A stretch of 64,000 nucleotides of DNA. Source: Ottowia sp. SB7-C50. Lineage in GTDB: Bacteria; Pseudomonadota; Gammaproteobacteria; Burkholderiales; Burkholderiaceae_C. Location of the stretch: contig NZ_CP136995.1 of assembly GCF_033110285.1 (NCBI RefSeq), positions 1,488,001 through 1,552,000 of the forward strand, given 5' to 3'. Shown here one piece after another: positions 39,681-48,467 of the stretch. The notes below the pieces were generated by a model. That model did not search any database, had not been told where the DNA came from, and was given only the letters and a program-made list of their open reading frames with translations. A program made the position numbers and the translations under genes. Numbering within the stretch: position 1 is the stretch's first letter; the number at the start of each line of letters is the position of its first letter.

Positions 39681-40773
39681 CTACAGACTGAACAGCGCGG
39701 CCAGCTGGCGGCGGTCGCGCCGGTCCTTCCAGTGCCAGACTTCGCGGCCTTCGATGCCCAGCGGCCCCCCACACGGCGATGGCCTGGCGGTCGCCGCAGC
39801 ACACCACGTGCAGGCGCGACGCATCGGTCGGCGTCTTCTTGAAGGTGCCGCCGCCGATGGCGGTGCGCAGGTTGGCGTCCAGCACCGGGCCGATTTCGGC
39901 CGGCGCGTCTGGCGGCACGATGAAGACTTGGCGGTGGCTTTCGCTCTGCAGCCGTTCGTTGACCACCGGCAGGCCCGCGTCGTCGGTCTGCAGCCCCGAC
40001 TGCGCCAGCCAGGCCGGCGTGCCGCCGGCCAGCGCCAGCACGGGTGCGTCGCACATCAGCGACGCGCCGCTGGCCAGTTGCAGCGCGTGGCCGTCGCTGC
40101 CAACGCAGCGGTCCTGCAGCAGCGTGATGTTCTGTGCCTTCAGGCGCGCCAGCACGCGACGCTGCAGCGACGGCGGCTGGTCGGCCAGCAGCGGCGTGTC
40201 GCCCGCCACCAGGGTGACGCGGCTGCCGTGCGGCGCCGCCACGGCGTGCGCCACGGCCATCGCCAGTTCGACGGCGGGCAGGCCTTCGCCCACCACGGCC
40301 ACCTGCAGTGGGCGCTCGGCCGACAGTGCTTGCAGGTGCGGCCACAGCTGCAGAAAGCTTTCGAGCGGGCGCGTGAACAGCGCGTTGCGGCGCGCGCCCG
40401 GGATCTGCTCCTCGATCTGCTCGCGCGGCAGCGCCGGCTCGACGTCGACCGACAGCACGTCATAGGGCAGGGCGTCGCCGCTGGACAGCTGCACGCGCCG
40501 CCCCACCGGGTCGAGCGAGAGCACGTGCGCCGGCACGAACTGCGCGCCGCTGGCTTCCACCAGCCCATCCAGCGGGATGCGCACATCGTCCAGCGTGTAG
40601 TCGCCCGCCACAAAGCCCGGCAGCAGGGCGGGTTCGATGTAGTACGGATGCGGCGCCACCAGCGTGACGGCCATATCGCCGCTGCGCTGGCGCGCCAGCG
40701 ACTTCAGCACCTGCAGGTGGGCGCGCCCGGCGCCCAGAAGCACCAGATGCTTGCGGGATGGATTCACGGTCAT
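39681..40773 (-). CDS. NDH-2/SelD-associated-type FAD oxidoreductase (frameshifted near C-terminus)
   Basis: The N-terminus HLVLLGAGRAHLQVLKSLA is an FAD Rossmann motif with the GGGxxH variation of the pyridine-nucleotide-disulfide family seen beside or fused to SelD. HPYYIEPALLPGFVAGDY and VAVVGEGLPAVELAMAVAH (second nucleotide site) follow. A run of six C at 39765-39770 shifts the frame; removing one base gives VWGPLGIEGREVWHWKDRRDRR and a stop at 39681, total about 363 residues, matching the family end. selD lies 1.6 kb away beyond ftsY. Likely a membrane-associated NAD(P)H oxidoreductase; acceptor unknown. Confidence 0.8.
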
Positions 40774-40865
40774 GCGCTGAAGTGTATCGACTGCGTGCGA
40801 CGGCAGCGGGCCGTTGCAAACCGTTGCAGCGGGCGTCTGGCGTGTGGGAGGAGCCTCAAAAACAG

Positions 40866-40969
40866 CCGGACGCAGAGGACGCAGCGATCACGCAGAGGAC
40901 GCAAAAAACAGCCAAAACTTTGGTTTTCTTCTGCGTCCTCTGCGAAACCTTTGCGTCCTCTGCGTCCGG
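40866..40969. repeat. Large intergenic hairpin of CAGAGGACG units, copy 3
   Basis: Perfect 18-bp outer arms: CCGGACGCAGAGGACGCA (40866-40883) and its complement (40952-40969), with a second CGCAGAGGACGC inside each arm. Between the flavoprotein start and ftsY stop. No gene is seen in 40774-41003. Confidence 0.75.
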
Positions 40970-41003
40970 GTATTGGGCCGTTGGCTGTGCTGGTCGCAGC
41001 GAC

Positions 41004-42326
41004 TTACCCTACCAGCGCCTGCGCGAATTCGCGCGCGCTGAAGGGTTGCAGGTCCTGCAGCTGTTCGCCCACGCCGACGAAGTAGACGGGCATCGGCTTT
41101 TCGCGCGCGATGGCGCACAGCACGCCGCCCTTGGCCGTGCCGTCCAGCTTGGTGACGATCAGGCCCGTCAGCTGGGCGGCCTCGTCGAACTGCCGCACCT
41201 GCGCCAGCGCGTTCTGTCCGGTGTTGCCGTCGATCACCAGCAGCACCTCGTGCGGGGCGGTGATGTCGGCCTTGGTCACCACGCGGCGGATCTTGGTCAG
41301 CTCTTCCATCAGGTGTTTCTGCGTCGGCAGGCGGCCGGCGGTGTCGACCAGCACGACGTCCTTGCGGCGCGCGCGGCCGGCGCCCACGGCGTCAAAGCTC
41401 ACCGCCGACGGGTCGGCGCCCTGCTGGCTGATGATCTCGACCTGGTTGCGGTCGGCCCACACGGCCAGTTGCTCGCGCGCGGCGGCGCGAAAGGTGTCGG
41501 CCGCGGCCAGCAGCACGCTGGCGCCGGCATCGGCAAAGTGCTTGGTCAGCTTGCCGATGCTGGTGGTCTTGCCCGCGCCGTTGACGCCGGCCACCATGAT
41601 CACGGTAGGGTGGTACACGCCCACCACCAGCGGCTTTTCGAGCGGCGCCAGCATGTCGGCAATGGCGTCCTGCAGCAGCGTGCGCACCTGCGACGGCTCG
41701 GTGGCGCGCGCCTCTTTCACGCGGCGGCGCAGGTCCTGCAGCAGGAATTCGGTCGCCGGGACCCCGGCGTCGGCCATCAGCAGCGCGGTTTCCAGGTCTT
41801 CGTACAGCGCCTCGTCGATCTGCGTGCCGGTGAAGACGGTGGTGATGCTGCTGCCGGTGCGCTTCAGCCCGGTCTTGAGCCGGTCCATCCACCCCACGCG
41901 GGCGGCCTGCGCACTGGCCGACGTGGGCGCCAGTTCCAGGTCTTTTTCGGCGATGGCGGCGGCCTGCTCGGCGGAGACAGCTATGTTTTTAGGAGCTTCG
42001 GGCGCCAGTGGCACGGGCGCCGGGGCGGGCGGCGCTGCAGGGGCGGGGGCGGGCGCACTGCCACCACCCCACCAGCGCGCGGCAACGGCGCCGGCGGCGG
42101 CGGGTTCGGGGGCGGCCGCGGGCGCGTCGGCCGCGTCAGGCGGCGTGCCGGCGGCCAGCGCCTGGCGCTCCAGTTCGTCCAGCGGCACGCCGGCGTCATC
42201 GCTCAGCACGTACGTGGTGCGCACCGCCGTGCCGGCATCGGCCAACTCGACGGGCGGCGTTGCGGCCGGCTCTAGCGCGGCGGGCGCCGGATCGGGGGTT
42301 TTCTTGCGGCGGAAGAAGCTGAACAT
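41004..42326 (-). CDS. ftsY: Signal recognition particle receptor FtsY
   Basis: 440 residues. MFSFFRRKKT membrane-binding start, then an Ala/Pro-rich acidic A domain (10-150), then the NG domain: GVNGAGKTTSIGKL (G1), DTFRAAAREQL, DTAGRLPTQ (G3), TKLDGTAKGG (G4). It docks SRP-ribosome complexes at the inner membrane for co-translational insertion. Part of the A domain (PKNIAVSAEQ) is encoded by a copy of the dispersed repeat at 41976-41999. Downstream partner usually ftsE/X; here it stands between selD and a flavoprotein. Confidence 0.96.
   Translation of the reverse strand: MFSFFRRKKTPDPAPAALEPAATPPVELADAGTAVRTTYVLSDDAGVPLDELERQALAAGTPPDAADAPAAAPEPAAAGAVAARWWGGGSAPAPAPAAPPAPAPVPLAPEAPKNIAVSAEQAAAIAEKDLELAPTSASAQAARVGWMDRLKTGLKRTGSSITTVFTGTQIDEALYEDLETALLMADAGVPATEFLLQDLRRRVKEARATEPSQVRTLLQDAIADMLAPLEKPLVVGVYHPTVIMVAGVNGAGKTTSIGKLTKHFADAGASVLLAAADTFRAAAREQLAVWADRNQVEIISQQGADPSAVSFDAVGAGRARRKDVVLVDTAGRLPTQKHLMEELTKIRRVVTKADITAPHEVLLVIDGNTGQNALAQVRQFDEAAQLTGLIVTKLDGTAKGGVLCAIAREKPMPVYFVGVGEQLQDLQPFSAREFAQALVG
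41976..41999 (-). repeat. Palindromic repeat fragment inside ftsY, copy 10
   Basis: On the leftward strand GAAGCTCCTAAAAACATAGC, matching the flank seen at 56434-56452 (GCTCCTAAAAACGGAGC). Encodes part of the FtsY linker. Confidence 0.45.
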
Positions 42327-42349
42327 CGGGTGATTATCCCGGCTTCGTC

Positions 42350-43435
42350 TCAGGCTTGACGCACCACAAGCGGCCGCTCGCCGCGCGGCAGCACGCGGCC
42401 CACCACCGCGGCGTCGCCAAAACCTTGTTGCTGGAAGATCGACAGCACGTCGCCCAGGCTGTCCGGCGCACACGCCACCAGCAGGCCGCCGCTCGTCTGC
42501 GGGTCGGTCAGCAGGGCGCGCTCGGCGTCGGCAAAGCCTTCGGGCAGCGCGACTTCGGCGCCGTAGGCCGCCCAGTTGCGGCCCGAGGCGCCGGTGACGA
42601 TGCCTTGCGCGGCCAGGTCGCGCACGCCGGGCAGCAGCGGCACGGCGGGCCAGTCGATCTGCACCGTGACGCCCGCGCCGCGCGCCAGCTCCAGGGCGTG
42701 GCCGGCCAGGGCGAAGCCGGTGACGTCGGTGATGGCGTGCACGCCGGGCAGGGCGGCCAGCGCGGGGCCGGGGGTGTTCAGGCGCGTGGTGGCGGCGATC
42801 ATGTGGGCGTAGCCGTCGGCGCCGAGTTTTTCCTTCTTGAGTGCCGCCGAATAAATGCCTACGCCCAGCGGTTTGCCCAGCACCAGCACGTCGCCCGGCT
42901 GCGCGGCGGCGTTGCGCGCCACGCGGTCGGGGTGCACCAGGCCCAGCGCGACCAGGCCATAGATCGGCTCGACCGAATCGATGGTGTGGCCGCCCGCAAT
43001 CGGGATGCCCGCCGCGCGGCACACGCTGGCGCCGCCTTCGAGGATCTTGCCGATCGTCTCCACGCTCAGCACGTTGATCGGCATGCCCACCACGGCCAGC
43101 GCCATGATGGGCGTGGCGCCCATGGCGTACACGTCGCTGAGCGCGTTGGTGGCGGCGATGCGGCCAAAGTCGAACGGGTCGTCGACGATGGGCATGAAGA
43201 AGTCGGTGGTGGCGACCAGCGCTTGTTGGTCGTTCAGCTTGTAAACAGCGGCGTCGTCCGCCGTTTCGATGCCCACCAACAGCTCGGGCGGCACCGGCAT
43301 CTGCGTGGTGCCGCGCAGGATGGACGACAGCACGCCGGGCGCGATCTTGCAGCCGCAGCCGCCGCCGTGGCTGAGCGAGGTGAGGCGGGGTTCGGTGGTG
43401 CCGGCGGGCGGATAAACAGGGGTCGAAGCGGTCAT
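42350..43435 (-). CDS. selD: Selenide, water dikinase
   Basis: 361 residues. LTSLSHGGGCGCKIAP holds the catalytic Cys/Lys (Cys rather than selenocysteine), then DDAAVYKLNDQQALVATTDFFMPIVDDPFDFGRIAATNALSDVYAMG in pieces, GGHTIDSVEPIYGL and TDPQTSGGLLVA. It makes selenophosphate from selenide and ATP for selenocysteine or 2-selenouridine. No selA, selB or selU/mnmH lies in the window, so the pathway using it cannot be told. It starts 164 bp from the divergent M16 peptidase gene. Confidence 0.96.
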   Translation of the reverse strand: MTASTPVYPPAGTTEPRLTSLSHGGGCGCKIAPGVLSSILRGTTQMPVPPELLVGIETADDAAVYKLNDQQALVATTDFFMPIVDDPFDFGRIAATNALSDVYAMGATPIMALAVVGMPINVLSVETIGKILEGGASVCRAAGIPIAGGHTIDSVEPIYGLVALGLVHPDRVARNAAAQPGDVLVLGKPLGVGIYSAALKKEKLGADGYAHMIAATTRLNTPGPALAALPGVHAITDVTGFALAGHALELARGAGVTVQIDWPAVPLLPGVRDLAAQGIVTGASGRNWAAYGAEVALPEGFADAERALLTDPQTSGGLLVACAPDSLGDVLSIFQQQGFGDAAVVGRVLPRGERPLVVRQA

Positions 43436-43599
43436 GCGGCGGATTGTCGCGCATCCGATGCTTTCAAAAGCATAGCAAACTGCGCCGGGTGGGCGGGCGC
43501 CAATGGCACGAAAGGCAGGTCGGCGGCGGTGCCTTCGGCTCAGGCACACTCCCATGCCGTCCGGAACAAATTCACGCCCAACCGACTCAGTCTGCGGTC

Positions 43600-45036
43600 A
43601 TGCACAAACGATTCTTCTCATCTGCCCTGGCGGTTGCCTGCGTGCTGGCCGCCGGTGCCACGTTCGCGCCTGCCGCCCTGTCCCAGCAACTCGCGCCGTC
43701 AGCGTCCACGTCATCCGCCAGCGCCGTCAGCCAGTTCAAGCTCGACAACGGCCTCACGGTCATCGTCAAGCCCGACCGCCGCGCGCCCACGGCGGTGCAC
43801 ATGCTGTGGGTGCGCGTGGGTTCGATGGACGAGGTCGACGGCAAGAGCGGCGTCGCCCACGTGCTGGAGCACATGATGTTCAAGGGCACCGACAAGCTGG
43901 CGCCGGGTGAGTTCTCGCGCCGCGTGGCGCAGGTGGGCGGGCGCGAGAACGCCTTCACCAGCATGGACTACACCGGCTATTACCAGCAAGTGCCGGCCAA
44001 CCGCCTGGGCGACGTGATGGCGCTGGAGGCCAACCGCTTTGCCCACAACCGCTACAGCGACGAAGAGTTCGCCAAGGAGCTGGCGGTGGTCAAGGAAGAG
44101 CGCCGCATGCGCACCGAAGACAACCCGCGCGCCGTGCTGGGCGAGCAGCAGCGCGCCGTGACCTTCATCGCCTCGCCCTACCGCCGCCCGGTGATCGGCT
44201 GGATGGGCGATCTGGACAGCCTGACCGCGCAGGACGCGCGCGATTTCTACCAGACCTGGTACACCCCCGCCAACGCCGCCGTGGTGGTGGTGGGCGATGT
44301 CGATCCGCAGGCCGTGCTGGCGCTGGCCAAGAAGCATTACGGTGGCATCCAGACGCACGCCCTGCCCGAGCGCAAGCCGCGCCCCGAGCCGGCGCAGATC
44401 GGCCCGCGCCGCATCGAGGTCAAGGCGCCGGCCGAGCAGGCGCTGGTGTCGCTCAACTTCCGCGTGCCGAAGATGACCTCGCTAGACCCATCGCCCGACA
44501 ACGACGACGCGCTGGCCCTGACGGTGCTGTCGGCCGTGCTCGACGGCTACGGCGGCGCCCGGTTGGACCGCGCGCTGACACAAGGGCCGGACCGCGTGGC
44601 CGATTCGGCCGGCGCTGGCAACGGCCTGCTCGGGCGCGGCCCACAGTTGTTCAGCCTGACTGGCGTGCCCGCTGCCGGCAAGACCGCGGCCCAGGTCGAA
44701 GCGGCCTTGCGCGCGCAGGTGGCGCGTGTGGCCAAAGAGGGCGTGAGCGAGGCCGAGCTGAACCGCGTAAAGACGCAATGGGTGGCCAGCGAGGTCTACA
44801 AGCGCGACTCGGTCATGGGCCAGGCGCAGGAGCTGGGCCACTACTGGATCCAGGGCCTGCCGCTCGACGCCGATGAACGCCTGATGGCGCGCCTGCGCGG
44901 CGTGACGGCGGCGCAGGTGCAGGCGGTGGCGCAAAAGTATTTCGGCGACGAGCAGCTCACCGTCGCCACACTGCTGCCGCAGCCGCGCGACCCGAATGCC
45001 AAGCCGCGCGCGGCGCCGGCGGGGGCGCGGCATTGA
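43600..45036 (+). CDS. M16 zinc metallopeptidase, catalytic member
   Basis: 478 residues. A signal peptide (cut near PAALSQ) precedes an M16 domain with the inverted zinc motif HVLEH at residues 87-91 and the downstream Glu in VVKEERRMR. The C-terminal M16 domain has LTVLSAVLDGYGGARL. Pitrilysin-like proteins of this size work as pairs in the periplasm; the next gene encodes the partner without zinc ligands. The C-terminus ends PRAAPAGARH. Confidence 0.9.
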   Translation: MHKRFFSSALAVACVLAAGATFAPAALSQQLAPSASTSSASAVSQFKLDNGLTVIVKPDRRAPTAVHMLWVRVGSMDEVDGKSGVAHVLEHMMFKGTDKLAPGEFSRRVAQVGGRENAFTSMDYTGYYQQVPANRLGDVMALEANRFAHNRYSDEEFAKELAVVKEERRMRTEDNPRAVLGEQQRAVTFIASPYRRPVIGWMGDLDSLTAQDARDFYQTWYTPANAAVVVVGDVDPQAVLALAKKHYGGIQTHALPERKPRPEPAQIGPRRIEVKAPAEQALVSLNFRVPKMTSLDPSPDNDDALALTVLSAVLDGYGGARLDRALTQGPDRVADSAGAGNGLLGRGPQLFSLTGVPAAGKTAAQVEAALRAQVARVAKEGVSEAELNRVKTQWVASEVYKRDSVMGQAQELGHYWIQGLPLDADERLMARLRGVTAAQVQAVAQKYFGDEQLTVATLLPQPRDPNAKPRAAPAGARH

Positions 45037-45049
45037 ATGCCTCTGGCTC

Positions 45050-45133
45050 CCTCGCCCCTGCGGGGAGAGGGTGGGGGTGAGGGGGGGCGGCGTCGCCCTC
45101 ACCCCAATCCTCTCCCGCGCGTGGGAGAGGGAG
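45050..45133. repeat. Intergenic inverted repeat (GAGAGGG/CCTCTC type)
   Basis: GGGGAGAGGGTGGGGGTGAG pairs with CCCTCACCCC-AAT-CCTCTCCC across a short centre. It fills the 113-bp gap between the two M16 genes and could form a strong hairpin in the operon mRNA. Confidence 0.65.
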
Positions 45134-45149
45134 AAATACCTGAAAACCG

Positions 45150-46649
45150 ATGAAAACTATCAAAAAAATAGCTGCTTGCGCTGACCAGAAAAGGGCTGCA
45201 GCCCAAATTGATTCAAAAATGGCGGGCGCGGCCTTGGCCGCGATGCGGCGCATCGCGCGTGACCGACGTCCCATCGCGGGCAAGCCCGCTCCTACCAAAA
45301 CGATAGCTGCTTGGGCTTGTCTGACAAGCGCAGGCGCCCTTTTTGCCGCTTCAACCGCCTTCGCCGCCATCCCCATCCAGCACTGGACACAACCCAGCGG
45401 CGCGCAGGTCTATCTGGTCGAAAGCATGGCCATCCCCATGCTCGACGTGCAGGCCGACTTCGACGCCGGCAGCCGGCGCGACCCGGCCGACAAGGCAGGC
45501 CTGGCCAGCGTCACCGCGCTGATGGCCGGCAAGGGCGTGGCCGCGCGCGATGGCCAGCCGGCGCTGGACGAAAACCAGCTGGGCGAAGCCTGGGCCGATC
45601 TGGGCGCGTCGTTCGGCGGCAGCGCGGGCGACGACCGCATGAGCTTTCAACTGCGCACGCTGACCGAACCCGATCTGCTGCAAAAGTCGGTGCAGCTGGC
45701 CGCGCGCGAGCTGGGCGATCCGGCCTGGCCCGACGACGTGTGGCAGCGCGAGCGCCAGCGCATCTCGGCGTCGATCAAGGAAGCGCGCACGCGCCCCGGC
45801 ACCATCGCCGGGCTGGCGTTCCAGAAAGGCGTGTACGGCGAGCACCCGTATGGCTTTGAGACCACGCCCGAATCGCTGGCGCGCATCGCCACGGCCGACA
45901 TGCGCGCGCGCTACGCCGACTTCATCCGCCCGTGCCGCGCCAAGGTCAGCCTGGTTGGCGCCGTAACCCGCGCGCAGGCCGACCAGATCGTGACGCAGCT
46001 GCTCAGCCGCTTGCCCCAAGGCTCCACCTGCGGGCCGCTGCCGCCGGTGGCCGAGGTGGCGCCTTTGCCGGCGCCGAAAGACGAGCGCATCCCCTTTGAA
46101 TCGGCGCAGGCCCACGTGCTCATCGGCCAGCCGGGCTACAAGCGCAGCGACCCGGATTTCTTTGCGCTGCTGGTCGGCAACCACATCCTGGGCGGCGGCG
46201 GCTTCACCTCGCGCCTGACCACGCAGGTGCGCGAAAAGCGCGGTTTGAGCTACAGCGTGTACAGCTACTTCGCCCCCGGCCTGCACGCCGGCGCCTTCAC
46301 CGCCGGCCTGCAGACCCGGCCCGATCAGGCGGCCGACGCATTGGCGGTGTCGCAGCAGGTGATTGCCGACTTCGTCCAAAACGGCCCGACGCCCGATGAA
46401 CTGAAGGCCGCCAAGGACAACCTCATCGGCGGCTTTCCGCTGCGCCTGGACGGCAACCGCAAGCTGCTCGACAACGTGGCCAACATCGCCTGGAACAACC
46501 TGCCGCTCGACTACTTGGAGCACTGGACCGAGCGGGTGAAAGCCGTCACCGCCGACCAGATCAAGACCGCCTTCCAGCGCGTGCTGCAACCTGAGAAGAT
46601 GGTGACGGTGGTGCTCGGCGGCGCCGCGCCAAAATCACAAGTCAAATAG
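45150..46649 (+). CDS. M16 peptidase-like protein, non-catalytic partner
   Basis: 499 residues from ATG 45150. The M16 fold is present (VESMAIPMLDVQADFDAGSRRD; later FTSRLTTQVREKRGLSYSVYS with the conserved Arg and Tyr), but the HxxEH motif is replaced by AGLASVTALM, so it is the regulatory half of a two-subunit M16B protease. Residues 1-70 are unusual: both ends of this stretch are encoded by the dispersed palindromic repeat, and the hydrophobic signal core TIAAWACLTSAGALFAAS lies in the second copy. The true start may be ATG 45243 (MRRIARDRR), which gives a more normal signal peptide. Confidence 0.85.
   Translation: MKTIKKIAACADQKRAAAQIDSKMAGAALAAMRRIARDRRPIAGKPAPTKTIAAWACLTSAGALFAASTAFAAIPIQHWTQPSGAQVYLVESMAIPMLDVQADFDAGSRRDPADKAGLASVTALMAGKGVAARDGQPALDENQLGEAWADLGASFGGSAGDDRMSFQLRTLTEPDLLQKSVQLAARELGDPAWPDDVWQRERQRISASIKEARTRPGTIAGLAFQKGVYGEHPYGFETTPESLARIATADMRARYADFIRPCRAKVSLVGAVTRAQADQIVTQLLSRLPQGSTCGPLPPVAEVAPLPAPKDERIPFESAQAHVLIGQPGYKRSDPDFFALLVGNHILGGGGFTSRLTTQVREKRGLSYSVYSYFAPGLHAGAFTAGLQTRPDQAADALAVSQQVIADFVQNGPTPDELKAAKDNLIGGFPLRLDGNRKLLDNVANIAWNNLPLDYLEHWTERVKAVTADQIKTAFQRVLQPEKMVTVVLGGAAPKSQVK
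45156..45343 (+). repeat. Two palindromic repeat copies (11, 12) at the 5' end of the M16-like gene
   Basis: Copy 11 (45156-45220): CTATCAAAAAAATAGCTGCT then GCGCTGACCAG and GCCCAAATTGATTC. Copy 12 (45295-45343): CGATAGCTGCTTGGGCTTG-TCTGA-CAAGCGC. Between them CATCGCGGGCAAGCCCGCTC resembles REP sequences of other Proteobacteria. Confidence 0.65.
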
Positions 46650-46700
46650 GCCGCCAGCGCAAGCTCGACAAGCGCAAGCAGCTCTTAAATCAGGAGCAAT
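46650..46700. repeat. Comamonad-type palindromic repeat, copy 13
   Basis: GCCAGCGCAAGCTCGACAAGCGC then AAGCAGCTCTTAAATCAGGAGC, directly after the M16-like stop codon. Confidence 0.5.
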
Positions 46701-46737
46701 GCACCGCGCAGGCGGGCACCCCCCACCGTATTCAAAA

Positions 46738-46923
46738 GGCCGCGGAGCAGGCCATGCTGGGGAGCCGCGGAGCGGGCTTGGCCCGGCCGCTGGCGCCGTC
46801 CCCCTTGGGGGAAGCCGCGTCAGCGGCACAGGGGGAAGACTCATTCTGGCGCCGCGGAGCGGGCTTTGCCCGGCCGCTGGTGCCGTCCCCCCTTGGGGGA
46901 AGCGACGCAGCGGCACAGGGGGC
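46738..46923. repeat. Tandem GC-rich intergenic repeats
   Basis: Two near-identical units of about 73 bp at 46764-46836 and 46851-46923 (CCGCGGAGCGGGCTT, GCCCGGCCGCTGG, CGTCCCCC, GGGGGAAG and CAGCGGCACAGGGGG blocks), plus a partial unit GGCCGCGGAGCAGGCC from 46738. No gene is seen in 46650-46925. Confidence 0.7.
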
Positions 46924-46925
46924 GC

Positions 46926-47471
46926 CTAAATATGCGCCAGAAAGCCAGGCTGGTGCCGCATGTGCAGCGACAGCCCCAGCGCGGCCATGTGGTTGCCGTT
47001 GCGGCCCAGGATGCGCTCTGACAGCGGCAGGAATTCCAGCTCTTCCCAGCGCGCGTGCGCCTTGTATTGATCGACCAGGCGGCGCACCGCGTCGCCGTCC
47101 ACCTCGGCCGGCTGGCCTTTGGCGAGTTTCTTCAGCTGCGGCTCCAGCGCATTCCATTGCGCCTCGATGTCGCGGTGCTCGCGCGTCAGCGCGTCGGTCA
47201 TCTGCTGCACCTGGTCGCGCTCCTCGCCCGGCGTGGCGGCGGCCAGCACGGCGGTGAACAGCTCGCGCTCTTCCTCGTCATGGTGCGCAAAGGCGGCGGT
47301 GCGGAAGAACTGGACGATGTCCTCGGCGACGGCACGCGCGCGCTGCGCCGGGGCCAGCAGGGCCGGCAGTTCGCCAAAGCTGTCCAGGTGCTGAAGGATG
47401 CCGGCGTGGCATTGCGAAAAATTGTTCAGCGGGGCGTCGGTGTCGACGGGCGGGTTGGGCGATGGGGTCAT
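46926..47471 (-). CDS. Hemerythrin HHE domain protein
   Basis: 181 residues from MTPSPNPPVD. Helical, with the spaced His/Glu ligands of hemerythrin-like di-iron domains: CHAGILQHLDSF, FAHHDEEERELF, TREHRDIE and YKAHARWEELEFLPL. Members bind O2, NO or iron in the cytoplasm. An FNR-like box lies 93 bp upstream, and the gene stands alone between repeats and rsmD, consistent with an oxygen- or NO-linked role (inference). Confidence 0.87.
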   Translation of the reverse strand: MTPSPNPPVDTDAPLNNFSQCHAGILQHLDSFGELPALLAPAQRARAVAEDIVQFFRTAAFAHHDEEERELFTAVLAAATPGEERDQVQQMTDALTREHRDIEAQWNALEPQLKKLAKGQPAEVDGDAVRRLVDQYKAHARWEELEFLPLSERILGRNGNHMAALGLSLHMRHQPGFLAHI

Positions 47472-47563
47472 GGCGGGCTCCGGTCCGGGGTGTCCACAAG
47501 CTGCAAAGGGTACTGCAACGCGGCCCCCGGTGGTGTTGCCGCGCGCCGCCACGCAGACGATTC

Positions 47564-47577
47564 TTGATGCAGGTCAG
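47564..47577. promoter_or_regulatory. FNR/Anr-like box upstream of hemerythrin
   Basis: TTGATGCAGGTCAG, two mismatches from TTGAT-N4-ATCAA and one difference from the box before the EF-G-like gene. The rest of the 221-bp gap 47472-47692 shows nothing clear. Confidence 0.4.
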
Positions 47578-47692
47578 CCTGGCACCTGGCCCCTGCTGCG
47601 CCACGCCGCACGCGCAGGCATCCCGCCGCCGGGCGCGCTGGACGTCGCCACGATGAAATATCCGGGCAGGCGGGCGCGGCGACAATCGCGCC

Positions 47693-48298
47693 ATGCCTCG
47701 CCGACCCGCCACGCCTGCCGACCGCCGCACCGCCCATGCGCCGCACGAAGTGCGCATCATCGGCGGCCAGTGGCGCCGCACCAAGCTGCCCGTGATCGAC
47801 AAGCCCGGCCTGCGCCCCACGCCCGACCGCGTGCGCGAGACGCTGTTCAACTGGCTGGGGCAGGACCTGACCGGCTGGCGCGTGGTGGATGCCTTTGCCG
47901 GCACCGGCGCGCTGGGTCTGGAAGCGGCGTCGCGCGGCGCGGCCGAGGTGCTGCTGGTGGAACAGGACCCGGCCCTGGTCGCCGCGCTGCGCACGCTGAA
48001 GGCGCGCTTGAAAGCCGATGCCGTGCGCGTGCAGCGCGGCGATGGCGTGGCGGCGCTGGGCGCGCTCGCACCGGGTGGCATCGATCTGGTGCTGATCGAC
48101 CCGCCGTTCGACGCCGCGGCGCTGTTCGCCCCCGCGCTGGCCGCCGCCGCGCGCGCGCTGCAGCCGCAGGGCTTCGTCTACCTGGAAGCACCCGCCGCGT
48201 GGAACGATGCGGCGCTGGCCGACGCCGGCCTGGCCGTGCACCGCCACCTCCAGGCCGGCGCCGTTCACGCGCATCTGCTGTGGCGTTGCGCGGGTTGA
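47693..48298 (+). CDS. rsmD: 16S rRNA (guanine966-N2)-methyltransferase RsmD
   Basis: 201 residues. RIIGGQWRRTKLPV and GLRPTPDRVRETLFNWL are the RsmD N-terminal signature; SAM site VVDAFAGTGALGLEAASRGA; catalytic DPPF motif in VLIDPPFD. Upstream of coaD, a pairing conserved across many bacteria. Confidence 0.95.
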   Translation: MPRRPATPADRRTAHAPHEVRIIGGQWRRTKLPVIDKPGLRPTPDRVRETLFNWLGQDLTGWRVVDAFAGTGALGLEAASRGAAEVLLVEQDPALVAALRTLKARLKADAVRVQRGDGVAALGALAPGGIDLVLIDPPFDAAALFAPALAAAARALQPQGFVYLEAPAAWNDAALADAGLAVHRHLQAGAVHAHLLWRCAG

Positions 48299-48337
48299 TG
48301 CGAAAGTCACCGCTTGAGGCTGTACCTCCATCGTCAG

Positions 48338-48413
48338 TCCCGCGAAGGCGGGAAGCCAGAAGCGTTGCGCACGGGTGCTGCTGGTGGATGCATGGATTCC
48401 CGCCTTCGCGGGA
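48338..48413. repeat. dRS3/REP-like inverted repeat
   Basis: TCCCGCGAAGGCGGGAA (48338-48354) and its exact complement (48397-48413); each half is itself palindromic. Lies in the 169-bp rsmD-coaD gap. Confidence 0.7.
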
Positions 48414-48467
48414 ATGACGGTATTTCGGCACGGCAATAATGTTCGCCAACGCAGGAGACCACGCCCC

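Noticed and set aside
41004..43454. An 816-codon frame appearing to extend FtsY into the selD region
   Set aside because: The added part is an out-of-frame reading of selD. FtsY starts naturally at 42326 with MFSFFRRKK.
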